A stretch of DNA of 64,000 bases from Gammaproteobacteria bacterium (GTDB lineage Bacteria; Pseudomonadota; Gammaproteobacteria; Pseudomonadales; Azotimanducaceae), in the NCBI GenBank assembly GCA_030428905.1, contig JAUIED010000001.1, positions 217,727 to 281,726 on the forward strand, written 5' to 3'. This document shows positions 11,002 to 18,039 of this stretch, piece after piece. The stretch's first letter is position 1. Every line of letters starts with the position of its first letter. Position numbers and translations under genes: made by a program. Under the pieces are notes generated by a model that was not told the DNA's origin, searched no databases, and worked only from the letters and a program-made list of their open reading frames with translations.

Positions 11002-11703
11002 ATGAACGTGAAGACGGCGATTGTGTGGCGGCGGGTAACCGCAGGCTTCGGCGTTTGCCTGTGGGGTGGGTTGGCCGTTGCGCAGGACGTTGCACACGAG
11101 GCGGGCCACCTGGCGGCGCTGATAGCAGCAAACCCCTATCAGGAGGAAGTCTCCTGCGCCTATGTGACCACGCGCAGCAACGAGGACGGCGAGCAGGTGG
11201 AAGCCTTTGATAGCGTCTGGCGTCTTGTCAGCATCGATGGTCGGGCGCCCACGGAAGGCGAGCTTGACGACTACGCCGGTGGCGCAGCCGGGCGGGAGGA
11301 TCGTAAGCACCCGGCATCTTTGAATCTGGCGGAAGTGATCACACCCGGCACACTGGCCCTGGAGGAAGCGGGCGAAGACGGGCGCGAATACAGCTTCACG
11401 ATGCGTGCGGAGGATGAAGAGGAGGAGGACTTTCTGGCCGCGATGGATGCGCGCTTGTGGACCGCTGCAGATGGTCGCGTGCGGCGTGTGCGTATGACCA
11501 ACCGGGAACCGGTGTCGCCCCAGACCGGCGTTCGCATCAACCAGTTCGAGCAGGATATGCGGTTCGGATGGGATACAGGGTTGAGCCTGCCGCTCTTGCA
11601 ATCGGTGCACGTCAAACTCGAAGGCCGTGCCTTTCTGGTAAAGAAACTCGATCAGGATCAAACCATCCGTTTCAGCGACATCCGCTGCCGAAGTACCCTA
11701 TGA
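11002..11703 (+). CDS. Secreted hypothetical protein, 233 aa
   Basis: No family recognised. The N-terminus (basic, then [17 protein letters not shown]) is a plausible Sec signal peptide with cleavage after AVAQ. The mature protein is acidic, with a run of Asp/Glu ([13 protein letters not shown]) in the middle, and several beta-prone stretches near the C-terminus ([19 protein letters not shown]). The repetitive strand pattern and final beta-rich part are compatible with a LolA-like half barrel, but this is a guess. It is divergent from ygiQ (61-base gap) and lies 30 bases before the lemA gene, so it may share a transcript with the LemA/TPM genes. Confidence 0.65.
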   Translation: MNVKTAIVWRRVTAGFGVCLWGGLAVAQDVAHEAGHLAALIAANPYQEEVSCAYVTTRSNEDGEQVEAFDSVWRLVSIDGRAPTEGELDDYAGGAAGREDRKHPASLNLAEVITPGTLALEEAGEDGREYSFTMRAEDEEEEDFLAAMDARLWTAADGRVRRVRMTNREPVSPQTGVRINQFEQDMRFGWDTGLSLPLLQSVHVKLEGRAFLVKKLDQDQTIRFSDIRCRSTL

Positions 11704-11733
11704 TCGGGCGTTGTGGACCATAGAGGTATCGTC

Positions 11734-12309
11734 ATGCGAGTCATCGTTCTGAGCTTTGCCCTGCTGCTCGCCGGCTGCGGCATCAACGCCATTCCTGAGC
11801 TCGATGAGCAGGTGAAAGCGGGTTGGGCGCAGGTGGAGAATCAGTACCAGCGGCGCGCAGATCTCATCCCCAATCTGGTGGAGACGGTCAAAGGCTTTGC
11901 CGAGCAGGAACGGGAAGTGCTCACGCAGGTGACCGAAGCGCGAGCCAAGGTCAACCAGATGCAGGTGGATGCGGATCTGGTCAACGATCCCAAGCGCCTG
12001 CAGGCCTTCGAGGCGGCGCAGTCGCAACTCTCCGGCGCGCTGAGCCGCTTGATGGTGGTGGTGGAGCGCTATCCGGATCTGAAGTCCAACGAGAATTTCC
12101 TCACCCTGCAGGCGCAGCTCGAAGGTACGGAGAATCGCATCAGCGTCGCCCGGCGTGACTTCATCGCTGCCGTGCAGGCTTACAACAGCGAGATTCGTAC
12201 CTTTCCGGGGCGTATCTGGCACAGCATTCTGTATAGCGACCTGGAACTGCGTGAGACGTTCGAGGCGACGGCCGACAACGCGGAGCAGGCGCCTTCCGTT
12301 CAGTTTTGA
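11734..12309 (+). CDS. lemA: LemA family lipoprotein
   Basis: A 191-residue LemA protein. The ATG at 11734 is preferred over an in-frame codon 21 bases upstream because it directly opens a lipoprotein signal (LLLAGC lipobox, Cys about 15) and has AGAGGT in front. The helical-bundle core is diagnostic: WAQVENQYQRRADLIPNLVE, TEARAKVNQ and NSEIRTFPGRIW. LemA proteins are envelope proteins of unclear biochemical role and are often encoded next to TPM-domain proteins, as here. Its stop overlaps the TTG start of the next gene by four bases (TTGA), indicating translational coupling. Confidence 0.92.
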   Translation: MRVIVLSFALLLAGCGINAIPELDEQVKAGWAQVENQYQRRADLIPNLVETVKGFAEQEREVLTQVTEARAKVNQMQVDADLVNDPKRLQAFEAAQSQLSGALSRLMVVVERYPDLKSNENFLTLQAQLEGTENRISVARRDFIAAVQAYNSEIRTFPGRIWHSILYSDLELRETFEATADNAEQAPSVQF

Positions 12310-13016
12310 GGCGCATATCGTTCCTCATCTTCGTCGCGCTGTGCGCGGCTACCGCGCAGGCTGAGCTGCCGCTCACCGGCAGGGTGATGGACCTTGCCGG
12401 CGTCCTGTCGCCGGCAACCCAAGCCCGGCTCACTGCTGAACTGGAAGCCCATGAACAGACCACCGGCAACCAGCTCGTCGTGCTCACGCTCGAAGATCTC
12501 GGCGGCTATGCGGTGGAAGAGAGAGCGTTGAACCTGGCGCGCGCCTGGCAGCTCGGCCAGGCGGAGAACGACAACGGCGTGTTGTTTCTGATCGCGCTGG
12601 CGGAACGCAAGATCCGCATCGAAGTGGGCTACGGGCTGGAGGGTGCGTTGCCGGATGCTACCGCTGCCAACATCATCCGCAGCCACGTGCAGCCCCGCTT
12701 CCGCGCCGGTGATTTTGATGGTGGTGTGTCTGCAGGGGTGGCGATGATTCTCGCTGCAATCCGCGGTGAATATGTCGCAGAGCCCGCCGGTGCTGAGGAT
12801 GATGACGCCAACTGGTTGTTCTGGTTGATCGTTCTGATCATCGTGCTGCAGATCGTCAGGCCCATGTTTTTCCCGAACGTGGGCGGACGGCGCAGCCGTG
12901 GCGGACGTTACTACGGCGGCAGTTGGGGAGGCGGGGGCGGCGGCTTCGGTGGTGGAGGCGGCTTCGGCGGCGGTGGCGGTGGCTTCGGCGGTGGTGGAGC
13001 GTCCGGGGGATGGTGA
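12306..13016 (+). CDS. TPM-domain (YgcG-like) membrane protein with Gly-rich tail
   Basis: A 236-residue protein starting at TTG 12306. A signal peptide (to about residue 20, ending TAQA) is followed by the TPM domain (about 25-150) with the hallmark VMDLAGVLSP, VLTLEDLGGY and RKIRIEVGYGLEGALPDA. A single transmembrane segment (WLFWLIVLIIVLQIV) follows, then a short basic stretch and a tail that is almost entirely Gly with scattered Phe, typical of the YgcG group. Topology would place the TPM domain in the periplasm. Function is uncertain; TPM proteins have been linked to photosystem II repair in plants and envelope maintenance in bacteria. It overlaps the next TPM gene. Confidence 0.88.
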   Translation: MRRISFLIFVALCAATAQAELPLTGRVMDLAGVLSPATQARLTAELEAHEQTTGNQLVVLTLEDLGGYAVEERALNLARAWQLGQAENDNGVLFLIALAERKIRIEVGYGLEGALPDATAANIIRSHVQPRFRAGDFDGGVSAGVAMILAAIRGEYVAEPAGAEDDDANWLFWLIVLIIVLQIVRPMFFPNVGGRRSRGGRYYGGSWGGGGGGFGGGGGFGGGGGGFGGGGASGGW

Positions 13017-13627
13017 TGCTCGATCAAACCATGACGGCGCGCGTTTCTGATGCCATTCGTGAGGCGGAATCACACACCCGCGTTGAGTTTGTCGCGGTGT
13101 TGGCCCGGCAGTCTGACGGCTACTACTTCATTCCTACGTTGTGGGCTGCGCTGCTGGCGCTGATGCTGCCGGCGGTGCTGCTCATCACGCCGATGTGGCT
13201 TGGCGTTCGTGATTTTGTCATTCTTCAGCTTCTCACCTTCAGCGTACTCACGGCACTCTTCCGTCTGCCGTTTCTGATGTATCGGCTGGTGCCGCGCAGC
13301 GTGTTGCAGCGGCGTGCGTCCAATATGGCGCACCGACAGTTTCTTGAGCAGGGTGTGCATCGCACGGCTGATGGCTTTGGCGTGCTGTTCTTCGTGTCAG
13401 AAGCCGAGCACTACGTGGAGATCATCGCCGACGCTGGCATCGATGCGCTGGTAGACCAGCAGCGTTGGCAGAGCATTGTCGACGGTTTTACTTCACGCGT
13501 GCGAGCGGGAGAAGTCGAGCAGGGTTTCCTCACCGCGGTTGCGGAAGTCGCCGTCATCGGTCGGGAGTTGGCGCCTGTGGAACGGGCGACAGACGAGCTA
13601 CCCAACCATCTCGTGGTGATCGAGTAG
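13016..13627 (+). CDS. TPM-domain protein, second paralogue
   Basis: A 203-residue protein. The ATG at 13016 overlaps the previous stop (TGATG) and follows GGGGGA; in-frame ATG 13010 and GTG 13013 are alternatives. The N-terminal MTARVSDAIREAESHTRVEF and later GFGVLFFVSEAEHYVEIIADAGID with W-x-IVDGFTSRVRAGEVEQG are the usual TPM features; two hydrophobic segments (about 45-90) interrupt the domain. No signal peptide is seen, so the domain may face the cytoplasm. Its last 33 coding bases, including the stop, recur 920 bases downstream beyond the vapBC cassette. The gene itself is intact. Third in the lemA-TPM-TPM set. Confidence 0.87.
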   Translation: MLDQTMTARVSDAIREAESHTRVEFVAVLARQSDGYYFIPTLWAALLALMLPAVLLITPMWLGVRDFVILQLLTFSVLTALFRLPFLMYRLVPRSVLQRRASNMAHRQFLEQGVHRTADGFGVLFFVSEAEHYVEIIADAGIDALVDQQRWQSIVDGFTSRVRAGEVEQGFLTAVAEVAVIGRELAPVERATDELPNHLVVIE

Positions 13628-13628
13628 C
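13595..13628 (+). repeat. 34-base direct repeat, left copy (in 3' end of TPM gene)
   Basis: Bases 13595-13628 are identical to 14515-14548. This copy covers the last codons of the TPM gene (encoding ELPNHLVVIE), its TAG stop and one base beyond. The repeat ends in a 5-base inverted pair (GCTAC at 13597-13601, GTAGC at 13624-13628) and holds an inner ACCA/TGGT pair around TCTCG. Together with the right copy it brackets the vapBC genes, as an attachment-site core does after integration into a gene's 3' end. The identity is directly visible; the recombination reading is inference. Confidence 0.9.
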
Positions 13629-13722
13629 ACTGCCGCGCGACCGAACATTCTGGCTGATCAGGCGGGTCATCTTCCACGAAAAGTGAGAGGGGGCACGACG
13701 ACGGGTGTCGGCCCGGATTTGG

Positions 13723-13746
13723 CATCTGTCCTGGCACGGGCAGATG
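13723..13746 (+). promoter_or_regulatory. Inverted repeat upstream of vapB, possible operator
   Basis: CATCTGTCC at 13723-13731 pairs with GGGCAGATG at 13738-13746 (nine positions, one G-T) around the six-base centre TGGCAC. It sits 37-60 bases before the vapB start. VapB antitoxins of the ribbon-helix-helix type generally bind such inverted repeats to autoregulate the operon, so an operator role is plausible. A transcript hairpin is the alternative. No clear -35/-10 pair could be placed with confidence. Confidence 0.4.
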
Positions 13747-13767
13747 TTTGATGTTTGATGTTTGATG
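13743..13767 (+). repeat. Three tandem copies of a 7-base unit before vapB
   Basis: GATGTTT occurs three times in a row at 13743-13763, followed by GATG. The array lies just before the vapB start (ATG 13783) and its last ATG (13765) is in frame with vapB, so it could be an alternative start. Copy number changes of seven bases would alter spacing and frame, which would be a possible slippage switch. Nothing else in the window shows a comparable heptamer array. Confidence 0.85.
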
Positions 13768-13782
13768 CGGTATGTTCCGCCG

Positions 13783-14031
13783 ATGCGTACAACGTTAGAT
13801 ATCGATGCAGACGTTCTCTCGGCTGCCAAAGAGATTGCCAGGCGTAGTCGCAAAACCGCCGGCCAGGTGGTTTCGGAGCTGCTGCGTCAGGCGCTTGCTG
13901 CTGCTAGTTCCCCAGAGGTTGAAGGCGTCAGCGAGACTCGAGCCAGCTACGGCATCGAGCCGTTTCCTCCCCGGGGTGGCGTTGTCACAAACGAGATAAT
14001 CGACGCGATTGCCGATGAGTCCGGAGAATGA
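13783..14031 (+). CDS. vapB: VapB-type antitoxin, ribbon-helix-helix
   Basis: An 82-residue protein. The ATG at 13783 is chosen because MRTTLDIDADVLSAAKEIA is the standard N-terminus of this VapB group; the beta strand (TTLDID) and two following helices form the RHH DNA-binding domain (residues 1-45). In-frame ATG 13765 would add six residues. The C-terminal half (SYGIEPFPPRGGVVTNEII) is the toxin-binding tail. Neither candidate start has an obvious Shine-Dalgarno. The stop overlaps the vapC start by four bases (ATGA), the typical arrangement for antitoxin-toxin coupling. It should neutralise VapC and repress its own operon. Confidence 0.9.
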   Translation: MRTTLDIDADVLSAAKEIARRSRKTAGQVVSELLRQALAAASSPEVEGVSETRASYGIEPFPPRGGVVTNEIIDAIADESGE

Positions 14032-14456
14032 GAGCCCTATTCGATGTCAACGTGCTCATCGCCTTGCTCGACCAGCAGCACGTCAATCATCGGTTGGCGT
14101 TTCAGTGGCTTGAACTCAATGGGCACCTTGGTTGGGCAACTTGCCCCCTCACGCAGAACGGCTGCATGCGTATCATGTCGCAGCAACGCTACCCGAACCC
14201 CGTAGCGATCGGAGAAATTCGCAGGAAGCTCCATCGGGCTGCACAGTCCGACGCGCATGCGTTTCTACCGGATGATGTAAGCCTGCTCGACGACGAGCTC
14301 GTTGATTCAACAGCCGTGTACGGACACCGGCAGCTCACGGATATCTACCTTCTGGCACTTTCCGTGGTACATGGTTGTCGTCTGGTCACGTTCGATCAGT
14401 CGCTTTCAACAGCGGCGGTTCGAGGCGCGGATGGTCTGCACCTCGTACAGCTGTAG
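14028..14456 (+). CDS. vapC: VapC-type PIN-domain toxin
   Basis: A 142-residue PIN-domain ribonuclease toxin. The acidic active-site residues visible are Asp6 (LFDVNVLIALLD), Asp105 (LTDIYLLAL) and Asp123 (LVTFDQ). The position where many VapC proteins have Glu reads LTQNGCMRIM, a variant I believe is common in this VapC subgroup. VapC toxins cleave tRNA or rRNA at specific sites; the target here is unknown. Translation is coupled to vapB by ATGA. The gene ends about 60 bases before the right copy of the 34-base repeat. The pair looks intact and functional. Confidence 0.9.
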   Translation: MRALFDVNVLIALLDQQHVNHRLAFQWLELNGHLGWATCPLTQNGCMRIMSQQRYPNPVAIGEIRRKLHRAAQSDAHAFLPDDVSLLDDELVDSTAVYGHRQLTDIYLLALSVVHGCRLVTFDQSLSTAAVRGADGLHLVQL

Positions 14457-14514
14457 CGGTTCTGAGCCGGCGGAATACGCAACGATGAGCTTGATACTTT
14501 GGCTTTCGGCGGAT

Positions 14515-14548
14515 GAGCTACCCAACCATCTCGTGGTGATCGAGTAGC
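14515..14548 (+). repeat. 34-base direct repeat, right copy
   Basis: This copy is identical to 13595-13628 and still encodes the same C-terminal peptide ELPNHLVVIE plus stop in an open frame that has no TPM domain in front. Just upstream, the codon for the preceding Asp is GAT here and GAC in the left copy, and the residue before it differs (Ala versus Thr). So the similarity may extend as a diverged coding tail beyond the perfect 34 bases. It lies 25 bases before the stop of the minus-strand LLM oxidoreductase gene. Confidence 0.9.
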
Positions 14549-14572
14549 CCACCCGTCTGAGGGACGCGTGCG

Positions 14573-15619
14573 CTACATCGCGTCTACGAGGTTGCGCAGC
14601 TTCTCACAGTGCGCCACGCGTTCCTCCGTCGTTTGCCCGAGAAAGCCAACGTTTAAAGCGGATACGCCGGAGTCGCGCAGCGCATGCAGACGCTCGCGCA
14701 CGAAGCCTTCGTCGCCGATGAGCGAATTCTTCGCCAGATATTCATCCGGAATGGCGGCTTCGGCGGCCTTCTTGTCTCCGGACAGATACAGGTCCTGGAT
14801 GGTCTTCGCTTCTTTCCCGTAGCCGGACTTGGTGAAGATGTCGTTGTAGAAATTCTTCGACCGCGCGCCCATACCGCCCACGTACAGCGCTGTTTGCGGG
14901 CGGCTCAGGTTGCGCAGATCCTCGAGGCCCTTGCCGATGGCGACGGCGCCGCCAGCGAAGATCTCCAGCGGCGCCCGGTTGGGATCACGCTTTTCGAATC
15001 CGGCGGCCAGCGCTTCCCCCCATACGGCGTTCGCCGCCTCGGCGGTGTAGAACGCCGGCAGCCAGGCATCTGCCAGCTCCGCGGTCATTTCCACGCTGCG
15101 CTCGCCCAGGGAGGCGATGGCGATGGGAATATCCTCGCGCACGGGATGGTTGATGAGCTTCAGCGGCTTGCCGAGGCCCGTGCCCTGGTTCTGCGGCAGC
15201 GGAATCTGATAGTGGCGCCCCAGGTGTTGAACCCGGTCTCTGCGCCACACGGTGCGGCAGATGTCGATGATCTCGCGGATGCGTGCGACGGGTGCGGTGT
15301 AAGGGATGCCGTGAAAGCCTTCTATAACCTGCGGACCTGAAGCCCCGAGCCCCAGCATGCAGCGCCCGTCGGACAGCGAATCGATGCCGGCAGCGGTCAT
15401 GGCGAGCAGGCTTGGGGTTCGTGTGTAGATCGGCAGGATGCCGGAGGCGATGGTCACCCGCTCGGTCTTGGCCGCCAGGTAGCCCATGGCGCTGGGTGCG
15501 TCGAATGAGTAGGCCTCTGGCACCCACACCACATCGAGGCCGGCCTTTTCCAGCAATTGCACTTCTTTCACCGCGTCTTTGAAGCCGGCCGCGTAGCTCA
15601 GCAGCATGGATATGCGCAT
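14573..15619 (-). CDS. LLM class flavin/F420-dependent oxidoreductase
   Basis: A 348-residue protein of the bacterial luciferase-like monooxygenase superfamily. Typical stretches are YAAGFKDAVKEVQLLEKAGLD, WVPEAYSFDAPSAMGYLAAKT, the SGILPIYTRTPSLLAMTAAGID strand/helix and GLGASGPQVIEGFHG. The pattern resembles the F420-dependent TIGR03559-type group known mainly from actinobacteria, but FMN use cannot be excluded. No F420 biosynthesis gene is in the window. GGGGGAAC precedes the ATG. It is transcribed divergently from the M20 peptidase gene (71-base gap) and toward the vapBC cassette. Substrate is unknown. Confidence 0.85.
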   Translation of the reverse strand: MRISMLLSYAAGFKDAVKEVQLLEKAGLDVVWVPEAYSFDAPSAMGYLAAKTERVTIASGILPIYTRTPSLLAMTAAGIDSLSDGRCMLGLGASGPQVIEGFHGIPYTAPVARIREIIDICRTVWRRDRVQHLGRHYQIPLPQNQGTGLGKPLKLINHPVREDIPIAIASLGERSVEMTAELADAWLPAFYTAEAANAVWGEALAAGFEKRDPNRAPLEIFAGGAVAIGKGLEDLRNLSRPQTALYVGGMGARSKNFYNDIFTKSGYGKEAKTIQDLYLSGDKKAAEAAIPDEYLAKNSLIGDEGFVRERLHALRDSGVSALNVGFLGQTTEERVAHCEKLRNLVDAM

Positions 15620-15690
15620 GGATCGTTCCCCCGGATTTGTTTAGCGGCAGAAGATGAGGAAAACTCTTGGAAAAATAAAGAGGAAAAGCC

Positions 15691-17052
15691 ATGCGCGCGA
15701 TGTTGCTCGCTATGGGCATGCTGCTCTCCTGGGCGGCGCAGGCGGACGATTACGGCCGGCAAGCCGTGGAGCGTTTGTCCGATTACCTGAAGATCGACAC
15801 GATCAACCCGCCGGGGAACGAGTCTCGCGGCGTCGACTTTCTTTCCCGGCTGCTCGCCGAGGCAGGCATTGCCTACCAGACCGGCGAGTCCGCGCCAGGC
15901 CGCGGTAACCTCTGGGCGAAGCTGCCCGGTGGCGATAAACCAGGCCTGGTATTGCTGCACCACATTGATGTGGTGCCGGCGAACGAGAAATTCTGGAGCT
16001 TCGACCCGCTCTCCGGAGAGGTGAAAGACGGCTTCGTTTATGGCCGTGGCGCCATCGACACCAAAGGCCTCGGCATGACCCACCTGCAGGCGTTCATCGC
16101 GCTCAAGGCATCGGGGGCAAAGCTGAACCGTGACGTGTGGTTCATTGCCACCGCTGACGAAGAGGCAGGCGGCATGTTCGGTGCCGGCTGGTTGATCGAG
16201 GCGCACCGGGACATCTTTGATGGCGTGGGCTATGTGCTGAATGAAGGTGGTGCCGGGCGGATGTTCGGTGAGCAGGCGGCGAATCTCGTGGAAGTGACCC
16301 AGAAGGTGCCCTTGTGGCTGCGCATGACGGCCTACGGCCGGCCTGGACATGGCTCGTCCCCGCAGGTGGAAACCGCGGTAACGCGCCTTGTGCGGGCGGC
16401 GCACCGGATCGCGCAAACGCAGTTCTCACCGCGGGTGGTGCCTGCGGTGAAGGCGATGTTCGAAGGTACCGCACCGTTTCGCAGCGCTGAGGAGCGCGCC
16501 CGCATGGCGGATGTGGAGAACGCTGTAAAGGACCGGGAGTTCATGCTGGCCCTGCAGATGCAGGAGCCTGCGACACACGCGCTACTGCGTAATACGTGTT
16601 CGATCACGCGCCTCGAAGGCAGTAGCAAGATCAACGTGGTGCCGGCGGAGGTATTTGCTGAGCTCGACTGCCGGCTGCTGCCCGACCAGGACCCCAACGC
16701 CTTTCTCGAGGAACTGCGGCTCATCATCAATGATGACAACGTCGAGATCAGCCGCCTGATGGGCTTCACTCCGGCGGTCAGCCGCACCGATACGGAGGTG
16801 TTCCGGGCGCTGGCGGCGGTGACGGAGGAAGCCTATGGGGCGCAGACCGTGCCGACTGTTTCCGCCGGATTTACCGACAGCCATTTCTTCCGCGACATGG
16901 GCATCACCAGTTACGGCTTTTCGCCTTTCGTTTTCTCGCCGGAGGAGATGCGCGGTATCCACGGCAACGATGAGCGCGTGTCGGTGCGCAACGTCGAACA
17001 AGGTACAGCGGTAATGATCGATCTGCTGCGGCGCATTGCGGTAGATGATTGA
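15691..17052 (+). CDS. Secreted M20 family metallopeptidase
   Basis: A 453-residue zinc-dependent hydrolase with an N-terminal signal peptide (cleavage near AAQA-DDYG, residue 18). Metal ligands and catalytic residues of M20 are visible: His in LLHHIDVVP, Asp in GRGAIDTKG, the Glu-Glu pair in TADEEAGG, Glu in LNEGGAG, and a final His in FTDSHFFRD. The dimerisation/lid domain sits around YGRPGHGSSP. Members act as carboxypeptidases, dipeptidases or aminoacylases, so the product probably trims peptides or N-acyl amino acids in the periplasm. AGAGG precedes the ATG. It is convergent with the TetR gene, separated by three bases. Confidence 0.9.
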   Translation: MRAMLLAMGMLLSWAAQADDYGRQAVERLSDYLKIDTINPPGNESRGVDFLSRLLAEAGIAYQTGESAPGRGNLWAKLPGGDKPGLVLLHHIDVVPANEKFWSFDPLSGEVKDGFVYGRGAIDTKGLGMTHLQAFIALKASGAKLNRDVWFIATADEEAGGMFGAGWLIEAHRDIFDGVGYVLNEGGAGRMFGEQAANLVEVTQKVPLWLRMTAYGRPGHGSSPQVETAVTRLVRAAHRIAQTQFSPRVVPAVKAMFEGTAPFRSAEERARMADVENAVKDREFMLALQMQEPATHALLRNTCSITRLEGSSKINVVPAEVFAELDCRLLPDQDPNAFLEELRLIINDDNVEISRLMGFTPAVSRTDTEVFRALAAVTEEAYGAQTVPTVSAGFTDSHFFRDMGITSYGFSPFVFSPEEMRGIHGNDERVSVRNVEQGTAVMIDLLRRIAVDD

Positions 17053-17055
17053 ACG

Positions 17056-17667
17056 CTACGATGCGCGTTCTGGGGGCGCACTCAGCTCGGCCAGGCTGAT
17101 GAGCTGCTTGAGCTGATCGCGAAAGCGCTGAAAGTCCGGGTCGTGGGAAGGCGCGCCTGCGGTCTGCATGGTTACGGATGCGCCTAACAGTGCAGCAAGC
17201 ACGATGCGAGGCAACTCGCTGTTTACCATGCTGGAATCGGTGCGCAGGCTACCGGCTGCTTGGGTCCAGGCATCGGTCACCGAGCGCATCTTGCGCATGA
17301 GGCGCGTCTTGTCCGCCATATCGCCGCGCACACCGCTGCGAATCTGCTGGTAGGCGAGGTAGGCGCGGTTGTTGATCTGCTCCCAGACGAAGTCCACCAT
17401 CGTGTTCAGCGAGGGGCTGGCGCCGGGCGCCGAATCCAGTTGCGTTCTGACCTCGTGGCGGAGCGCCGCGCCGATGTGCTCGAGCACGTCTTCCAGGAGT
17501 TCCGTGCGGCTGGCGTAGTGGTGATGGATCGCACCGCGGCTGAGCCCAGCCCGCTTCGCCACATCAACGAAGGTTGTGCCCGCAAGGCCGCGTTGGTTTA
17601 ACAGATCGATGGCCGCGTCGATAAGGCGCTGGCGGGTGTCGCTGCTCTGAGTCTGCAATTTGCTCAC
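17056..17667 (-). CDS. TetR family transcriptional regulator
   Basis: A 203-residue one-component repressor. The N-terminal helix-turn-helix (about residues 12-58) is clear: RQRLIDAAIDLLNQRGLAGT, then VAKRAGLSRGAIHHHYASRTELLEDV. The C-terminal ~140 residues are helical and form the ligand-binding and dimer domain; the ligand is not predictable. The upstream intergenic region contains a perfect 12-base palindrome and a longer inverted repeat centred near 17725, a plausible autoregulatory operator. The gene is divergent from csrA and convergent with the M20 peptidase, either of which could be its target. Confidence 0.9.
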   Translation of the reverse strand: MSKLQTQSSDTRQRLIDAAIDLLNQRGLAGTTFVDVAKRAGLSRGAIHHHYASRTELLEDVLEHIGAALRHEVRTQLDSAPGASPSLNTMVDFVWEQINNRAYLAYQQIRSGVRGDMADKTRLMRKMRSVTDAWTQAAGSLRTDSSMVNSELPRIVLAALLGASVTMQTAGAPSHDPDFQRFRDQLKQLISLAELSAPPERAS

Positions 17668-17708
17668 AATCCCTGCAATCTAGGCAAATCTGCAGCACAA
17701 AGCCAGGG

Positions 17709-17742
17709 TACATACATGTATGCATGGAGGAGCATGTATGTA
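17709..17742 (+). promoter_or_regulatory. Palindromic operator-like site between tetR-type gene and csrA
   Basis: TACATACATG at 17709-17718 is perfectly inverted as CATGTATGTA at 17733-17742. The left arm also overlaps a perfect 12-base palindrome, CATACATGTATG at 17711-17722, and CATGTATG occurs twice (17715-17722 and 17733-17740). The site is 42 bases upstream of the TetR gene start. This is the size and symmetry of TetR-family operators. A TTGAC at 17746-17750 just after it could be a -35 element toward csrA, but no convincing -10 follows. Confidence 0.5.
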
Positions 17743-17835
17743 TACTTGACGGCCATAAGTGAGGCGCTCCAACAGCTCGGAGCAATGGGGTCTGGAGACC
17801 AGGCTCTGAGTTAAAGAGAAGACCACGGGGGAACC

Positions 17836-18039
17836 ATGCTCATTCTGACCAGACGACCGGGAGAAGCGATTCGTATCGGTGATGATGTCGAAGTGTACGT
17901 GGTGGCGGTGAACGGCAATCAGGTACGGCTCGGCATCAAGGCGCCACGTAACGTGCCCGTGCACCGGGAAGAAATCTACGTAAAGATCTCTGCGCAAGAC
18001 ACAGAGTCCGAGCAGCCGGCGCAAGGCAGCTCAGCCTGA
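17836..18039 (+). CDS. csrA: Carbon storage regulator CsrA/RsmA
   Basis: A 67-residue RNA-binding protein that dimerises and binds GGA motifs in leader RNAs to control translation. The conserved core [36 protein letters not shown] is complete, including the RNA-contacting Arg in VHREE (about residue 44). The C-terminal tail (about 15 residues, Ser/Glu/Gln rich) is variable as usual. GGGGGAACC precedes the ATG. It is monocistronic: divergent from the TetR gene and overlapping, antisense by nine bases, the end of the octaheme cytochrome gene. In this lineage csrA often governs motility, biofilm and carbon flux. Confidence 0.95.
   Translation: MLILTRRPGEAIRIGDDVEVYVVAVNGNQVRLGIKAPRNVPVHREEIYVKISAQDTESEQPAQGSSA

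Larger units (their letters stand above)
13629..14548 (+). mobile_element. Putative inserted vapBC cassette bounded by direct repeats
   Basis: This 920-base segment lies between the end of the left 34-base repeat and the end of the right one. It contains a spacer with inverted and tandem repeats, vapB, vapC, and about 60 bases leading into the second repeat copy. Removing one repeat plus the segment would restore an uninterrupted TPM gene end followed by the minus-strand oxidoreductase gene. No integrase, transposase or terminal inverted repeats are present, so if mobile it would depend on enzymes supplied elsewhere. A remnant of homologous recombination between related strains is an alternative. 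Confidence 0.45.

Noticed and set aside
13629..14548. An insertion sequence carrying vapBC
   Set aside because: No transposase frame and no terminal inverted repeats; only the 34-base direct repeats, too long for a target-site duplication.
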